Shown: positions 59,350 to 64,000 of the stretch, piece by piece
How the letters are laid out: the number at the start of each line of letters is the position of its first letter
Numbering within the stretch: the stretch's first letter is position 1
Assembly (NCBI GenBank): GCA_038025085.1
Contig: CM076147.1
Span: 25,707,001-25,771,000 of the forward strand
From: Tetragonia tetragonoides
Lineage: Eukaryota; Streptophyta; Magnoliopsida; Caryophyllales; Aizoaceae
Reading direction: 5' to 3'
Length of the DNA: 64,000 nucleotides
Translations under genes and position numbers: made by a program
The notes under the pieces: model-generated
Databases searched by the model: none
What the model saw: only the letters and a program-made list of their open reading frames with translations
Told to the model about the DNA's origin: nothing

Positions 59350-60530
59350 AAATTAGTGCTTGATAAAATTCCCATAAACCTATGAGAGCATGCTCCTATT
59401 TACGAACGATTTCCTGAAAAAGGGTTATTTTAAAAACTAGTACACAGATGAGGCTTGGTTAGAAAGGCTTTCCCATGACGGTGTCCACGTAGGCCTGGAA
59501 TCTCACGAGCCGTCTTTTTTTTTCGGTCCAAAATAAAGTCGCCATACTGGATGACGAATTCTGTGGGAAAGACTCGCTATCGACGATAGCGACTTTCGCG
59601 AACGAAAGTCGTTGCCGTTGATAGCGACTTTCATTTGCCTCTTCTCCTCCATGCTTCGTCGTTGTCTTGTGACAAATAAATTGAACCACGTAAGTCGCTA
59701 TTGACGACATCGACTTTCCCCTTTGAAACTCGTTGTTGTTGACAATGACTTATATTTGTTGGACGAAGAAAAAATAGCGAGGCTCATGATATCCCGAGGC
59801 TATGTGGACACCCTCATGGGAAATACTTAACCCAATCTAATCTAGGTATTATTTTCTAAAATAGCCTATTTTTAGGAAATCGTTCTTCCATGTTGCTCAA
59901 GTATAGGTAAATGGATATGATCCTTAAACAAATGTTTATTATTTCATTTTATGAAATTATTTAACTTAGTTCATAAAATTGTCATGTTTTTACTATTCGT
60001 CTGATAATTCCACCTTCAGATAAATTTGAGCCATTTGGTTACTCCATCTTTGTTATACTATTAAACCGTTTTTTTATTGTATTTGAAATAGTTTTATAGT
60101 GTTGTTCGATCTACATTGTGATCGTTCAGTAATATTTGTCTATTATAACAAAAGCCACTAATTTTTTTTCCTCGTTTCTTAATACTATTCATATGTGATT
60201 GAATGGAGATAATATAACATGTGATCATGACTCAAGATAAATTCAAAAATATACACTCATGTATCAAATCCCTAATACACCATTGATCATCAACACCATA
60301 TGTTTGATGAAATGCGCGCCCGTGAGCCTATGAAAGTATGCTCCTATTTACTGTTGCTCAAGCAGACAAGCATAGGTAAATTGATTCTCAAAATATTTAT
60401 TTTCATATGTTTATTATTTCATTGTATGAAATCATTTAACTTATTAGTTCATAATATTGTCACATTTTTACTATCTTTATTTATATTGACAAGTGGACAT
60501 CCACATAAGCAAGGCATGTCGACATAGCTT
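59350..60530 (+). repeat. Diverged tandem duplication surrounding the fold-back element
   Basis: Copy 1 flanks the fold-back element (TATGAGAGCATGCTCCTATTTAC before it; TGTTGCTCAAG.ATAGGTAAAT and the TTTATTATTTCATTTTATGAAAT block, 59890-60000, after it). Copy 2 (60325-60480) has the same blocks in order without the insertion. Confidence 0.7.
59404..59885. mobile_element. Fold-back element with GAACGATTTCCT ends
   Basis: The left arm starts GAACGATTTCCTGAAAAAGG and the right arm ends in its near complement (TTTTTAGGAAATCGTTC). Similarity continues inward through ATGA.GGTGTCCACGTAG and the core GTCGCTAT.GACGATAGCGAC, which itself repeats. The flanking sequence resembles 60331-60380 without the insertion. 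No coding. Confidence 0.7.
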
Positions 60531-60561
60531 GACATGTCATCTTATTTTAAGATCCATAAAC

Positions 60562-61790
60562 CTATATTAATACACATTTTCTTTTATTAAATAATATTTT
60601 AGGTGAAGCATCAACATAAGGCACGAAGTAGGTGAGCTTGTTTGATTTTTTCATTTCCAAAGCCATGTAATCTGTTATTGTTTCTATAGGCTGACCGTAT
60701 ACCATCCAAGATGGGTGTAGAAACCCACAAGAATCTGCAACAATGAGTTGATGACAACTTCCGTGCAAGCAACCTATCAAACACTAGTGTATGAGATATC
60801 TATGTTTGGCAATATAATATACTTAAGTGTCGAGTTTTTCAAAATACTAGCTAGTAGCTAGTGGCATTTGACAAAATAACATTTCCATATTTTCTGATAG
60901 AATTAAAGCTCTGTTACCCATGTTTTGTAGACATAGAAAGGAGAGTAATTAACTAAAAAATTATCTCACCGAATGTAAAATATCAACTTTTGAAGATGCG
61001 TAAAGAATATTCTTTATGTGAGTGCTGCATCCATAGGAATCATAATGGGACTCTCCACTGTAATCAAGTTAGTATAAAAATAGAGATTTCTACAAGCTTT
61101 TGGCAACAAAGTGATCATCTTCTGAAGAGCTATCTTTTTGCATTGGTGGTTTGATCGTTCCGTCTTACCACTCATCTCAACCTCCTTAAGCTTCTCCGAT
61201 CCATAGGCTTCTCGTTACCATTCACCCCTCTTTTCATAGACTCAACCGTAACCTTCTCCTTGCCTGTCTTGTTGACCGCCTTAAGTTTATCTGTAATCGT
61301 CTCCTTACCATTCATCTCGACCTTCTTGAGCTTGTTTCTATGCATATCTTGATGTCGCTGATTATAATATGCCTAACAATATACATAAATCCTTAACATA
61401 ATGACCTTTATAAAAAAAGAGGTTGTATTATTATAGTTACAAACCCAAGGATGGAAAACGCATACCTCTACGTTCATGTCAATTAGATTCTTAGGCCATG
61501 TTATGAAACCCCCCCCCCCCCAACATAATGCTTCCTTCACTATTTGAACTTCGTCAGTTGGCACTAGTACCTTTACATTTGAATCCAGGATGGTATCAAT
61601 GACCAGTCTCATCCGATCGTCAGATAATGAAACGACATGGTGTGTTTAACCCTTAAGAGCTCTCCCAACTGCCACTACATGATACTTTGTATCCTTTATT
61701 ACTACCTTCAAAATAAACTTGAGTCCTTCCTGCCATTTCCAAATAGAGAAGTAACTAATTTTACAACAATAGACAAACATGATTTCCTAA
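60562..61790 (-). pseudogene. Transposon-associated DUF8039/Ulp1-region protein, degenerate
   Basis: Reading leftwards from about 61790: FILKVVIKDTKYHVVAVGRA, then (61612-61373) VIDTILDSNVKVLVPTDEVQ and TWPKNLI, which resemble the DUF8039-type domain found in plant CACTA/Ulp1-like transposon proteins. A run of 11 C (61510-61520 region) sits where residues would be contiguous, probably a slippage mutation. Further left come SLPKAC-like LLPKACRNLYFYTN with PIMIPMDAALT (about 61120-61020), and HQLIVADSCGFLHPSWMVYG with EMKKSNKLTYFVPYVD (60780-60610). Stops and frame changes separate the pieces. Family assignment is from remembered motif resemblance, moderately sure. Confidence 0.55.
61510..61521. 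repeat. C homopolymer run
   Basis: A run of about 11-12 C interrupts the DUF8039-like reading frame. Confidence 0.9.
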
Positions 61791-62243
61791 TGAGATACTC
61801 CTAAGCTAATATATGCGGATATGATTTCTTTAGCTGAGATATGCAAACACAATTTCCTAAGCGCAGATTGGCAAACATGTTTTAACAGGTTTTCTGTAGG
61901 TATGTAACAGAGGACAGTAGTGAGTAGTGACAGTGGAGACCTGACATGTGTCTTATGTTCTTTGCATGAAGCAAGACAAAGGCAATACAAAAATCCCAAA
62001 TGGGGTATAAAGCTTCATAAGCCAGAACATCAACCGGAATAACCATAACTAATAATTGCAAAATAGCAATAAAAGAGTTTTACTTAGTTTCTCTCTCTAG
62101 ATGCTCTTGAGGCGCAAGTTAGCTGAGACGGCTATCCTACGCACTTAAGCCATTAATGAGGAACCAACAGAGAAATCGAGCTCCTACTGTTCCATTAAGA
62201 GAGTTCCTGGGATCTGCACATCCAATCCCGGAGGAATCTGAGT

Positions 62244-63707
62244 TTGTTGAAGAGGAAAGACACGGTAGATTTAGGGGCGTTTAGCTCTCTCTCGAGAGGT
62301 TTGCCGGGATTTGACGATTCGGCGGAGCACCCTCGCCCTCAGGCTTCGCGGCGGCTTCTTATGGTTCCAACTCCTGGGTCTGGGACTACGGTGACTGGAG
62401 GGTTAGTCACTCCTTCTCCGACTGCTGCTCCACCTTTGAGAACCCCGGCGACGGCTCAATCAACGCCAGTTTCACCCCCGGTGGTGACTCAAACTCCTAT
62501 TCCAACTGTACACCCGGTGGTGAACCACAACCCTAATCCAGCTGCAACTGAGGTAAACCCTGAGCCTACCTTTGCATCTATGGCTTCAAATAGAATCGCA
62601 ACTGAAGCAATGAAACTCCATTTTATTCCTCCTGTGATTAAAGAGGAGAAAAAGGTTGCAAAGCTCAAATTAACTGAAATTGAAAATGAGTATAAGAAAT
62701 GGGATAATGCCTTAATAGGCTTTGTGCTTGGTGATGCTCCTTACTTTAATCAAATGGAGAAATATGTATCATCACACTGGAATTTTGTGGCTGCTCCTAA
62801 ATGTTTTTCACATGAAGATGGGTATTTCATTTTTCGCTTTGCTTCCATGGAGGATAAAGATGAAGTGCTTAATAGAGGTCCATATGCATTTAATGCTAAA
62901 CCATTTTTATTAGGAGAATGGTCTGAAGATTTTGTAATGGATCCTGCATCTTTTAGGAAAGTACCACTATGGATTCAATTGCCAAAACTTCCATTAGGCT
63001 GTTGGTCTCTTGATTCTCTTAGCAGAATAGGTAGTTGTCTTGGAAAACCTATGTCTGTTGATAGAGTGACTGCAGAGCAAGAGAGAATCTCCTATGCCAG
63101 ACTACTTATAGAGGTGGATATTACTATCCCATATAAGGATGAGGTTTGGTTTGAAGCAGATGATGGCTCTATGGTGAAACAAGCTGTGATTTATGAATGG
63201 AAGCTTGCTTTTTGTCAGAAATGTAAGAAATTTGGACATGTTGAGGAAAGATGTGGAGTGAGACATCAAAATACTCAACCAGCTGAACCAGCTAGAGCTA
63301 ATAACCGCAGAAGGAGGAGAAGAGGGCAAAATGCCCAATGGGTTGCAAGAACAACAGGAGAGAAACCTGTTGAACAAAATGCTGGTAATTCTGTGACTGA
63401 CACTAATGCCACAGGGCAGCCTGCATCAGCAGGGGATACAGAGGAGCATACCCAGGTTTCAGAAGACAATCCTGAACACTTCCTACCTGTCTTGCAGCAA
63501 CTTGATAAATCTATGGAGGAACAGAGATGGGAGATCCTTCAAGTTAGAGTTCCTAACCCAGTTAGCTTGCATAACTCCTTTGCAGTGCTGCAAGAGGAGT
63601 TAGTACCAGTGCTTGAGATGCCAATTGAAGTAACAGCAACTGAAGCTACTATAATCTTTGGAGAGAATCCTGGGGTAAGGATATCTTCACCATCTAGATC
63701 TCAATGA
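62244..63707 (+). CDS. LINE ORF1, DUF4283 plus CCHC zinc knuckle (487 aa)
   Basis: The N-terminus (1-110) is Pro/Thr-rich and low in structure. Residues about 148-290 are the DUF4283 domain typical of plant LINE ORF1, including WDNALIGFVLGD, GYFIFRF, PLWIQLPKLPL and YARLLIEVD. A zinc knuckle follows, CQKCKKFGHVEERC (Cys324, Cys327, His332, Cys337), then a six-Arg run at 355-360. It would bind element RNA in a ribonucleoprotein. The frame is intact, unlike most coding regions here. An alternative ATG at 62155 opens a coding-like frame (MRNQQRNRAPTVPLREFLGS) that runs out near 62280 in another frame, so a 5' frameshift may have shortened ORF1. The stop overlaps the ORF2 start. Confidence 0.93.
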   Translation: MLKRKDTVDLGAFSSLSRGLPGFDDSAEHPRPQASRRLLMVPTPGSGTTVTGGLVTPSPTAAPPLRTPATAQSTPVSPPVVTQTPIPTVHPVVNHNPNPAATEVNPEPTFASMASNRIATEAMKLHFIPPVIKEEKKVAKLKLTEIENEYKKWDNALIGFVLGDAPYFNQMEKYVSSHWNFVAAPKCFSHEDGYFIFRFASMEDKDEVLNRGPYAFNAKPFLLGEWSEDFVMDPASFRKVPLWIQLPKLPLGCWSLDSLSRIGSCLGKPMSVDRVTAEQERISYARLLIEVDITIPYKDEVWFEADDGSMVKQAVIYEWKLAFCQKCKKFGHVEERCGVRHQNTQPAEPARANNRRRRRRGQNAQWVARTTGEKPVEQNAGNSVTDTNATGQPASAGDTEEHTQVSEDNPEHFLPVLQQLDKSMEEQRWEILQVRVPNPVSLHNSFAVLQEELVPVLEMPIEVTATEATIIFGENPGVRISSPSRSQ

Positions 63708-64000
63708 ATTTTATCTTCTGGAATGTGAGAGGAATGAATAAACCTTCTAAATTGAAGGTTGTGAGAAAGTATTTGCAGAAGAGTAATGTGAGTTTTGCAG
63801 TCTTACTTGAAACTAGAGTAAAAATTAATAAAGCTAGCAAAATTGCTAGTAATATTATTAATACTTGGCAGTATTTTTGTAACCACAATGAGGCTCCCAA
63901 TGGGAGAATTTGGGTCACTTGGGACCCTACTGCAGTGACTATACAGTTTGAACAGGTGACAGATTAGTTTATTCAAATGCAAGTTACTCTAGTTACTGGA
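63704..64000 (+). pseudogene. LINE ORF2, N-terminal endonuclease part, with a stop, truncated by window end
   Basis: It starts MNFIFWNVRGMNKPSKLKVV, the opening of the endonuclease/exonuclease/phosphatase fold used by plant L1 ORF2 (WNVRG), followed by FAVLLETRVK with the catalytic Glu. The ATG overlaps the ORF1 TGA as ATGA. A TAG at 63965-63967 interrupts the frame, which reads on afterwards (FIQMQVTLVTG); CAG to TAG would be one transition. Reverse transcriptase would lie beyond the window. Confidence 0.85.

Larger units (their letters stand above)
62090..64000 (+). mobile_element. LINE (L1-type non-LTR retrotransposon), 5' part
   Basis: ORF1 (62244-63707) and the start of ORF2 (63704 onward) are in the order of plant L1 elements. 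The 5' end is approximate: a CTCTCTCTAG stretch near 62090 looks like the start of a leader. The element continues past the window, so its 3' tail and TSD cannot be seen. Confidence 0.85.

Overview
This is AT-rich plant nuclear DNA, most likely from a eudicot. It has introns with GT..AG borders and several classes of plant transposon, and I see no conventional host gene. Almost everything is transposon inside transposon. Assignments were made by eye from termini, target-site duplications (TSDs), translated motifs and internal alignments; nothing was searched against a database.

Region 1 (1-12916) is the right part of a PIF/Harbinger element whose left end lies outside the window. It carries a Myb/SANT-like gene (3903-8042) and a DDE transposase gene (8501-9813). 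Three solo LTRs interrupt it: one ending at 3282, one at 4512-7751 (TSD GATGA) and one at 9981-12678 (TSD ATTAA). The first solo LTR is itself interrupted by a young 1.3 kb non-coding LTR element of the TRIM type (952-2253).

Region 2 (about 12.9-58.4 kb) may be the remains of one autonomous Helitron. It has an RPA-like pseudogene (about 14.2-15.5 kb), a Rep/helicase pseudogene (32.2-39.6 kb) and a typical Helitron 3' terminus at 58396-58420. Once the recognised insertions are subtracted, about 16 kb is left. The insertions include two Tourist-like MITEs, a 13.4 kb composite element with unusual repeats (16429-29857), a CACTA element nested in that composite (23582-27046, TSD CAT), two TIR elements that carry GC-rich sequence, a solo LTR in the helicase gene (36802-38792, TSD AATAT), a 9.9 kb Ty1/copia element (45633-55579) and hAT-like MITEs.

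Region 3 (58.4-64 kb) holds a MITE, a fold-back element with a related unoccupied site nearby, a minus-strand pseudogene of a transposon-associated DUF8039-like protein, and the 5' half of a LINE. The LINE has an intact ORF1 that overlaps ORF2 by ATGA.

The least explained part is 16.4-29.9 kb. It combines short-period minisatellites of GGTGGCTCC (which change strand between tracts) and GGTTAACTTTTA, tRNA-like cloverleaf sequences with abnormal middle arms, and short spliced-looking ORFs, all between imperfect inverted ends. Other candidates for novelty are the accessory ORFs between the Helitron helicase and its 3' end (42868-43149, 44988-45515, 57093-57730), a diverged promoter duplication before the first of them, and a palindromic GTGTGCACAC motif shared by four otherwise different solo LTRs.
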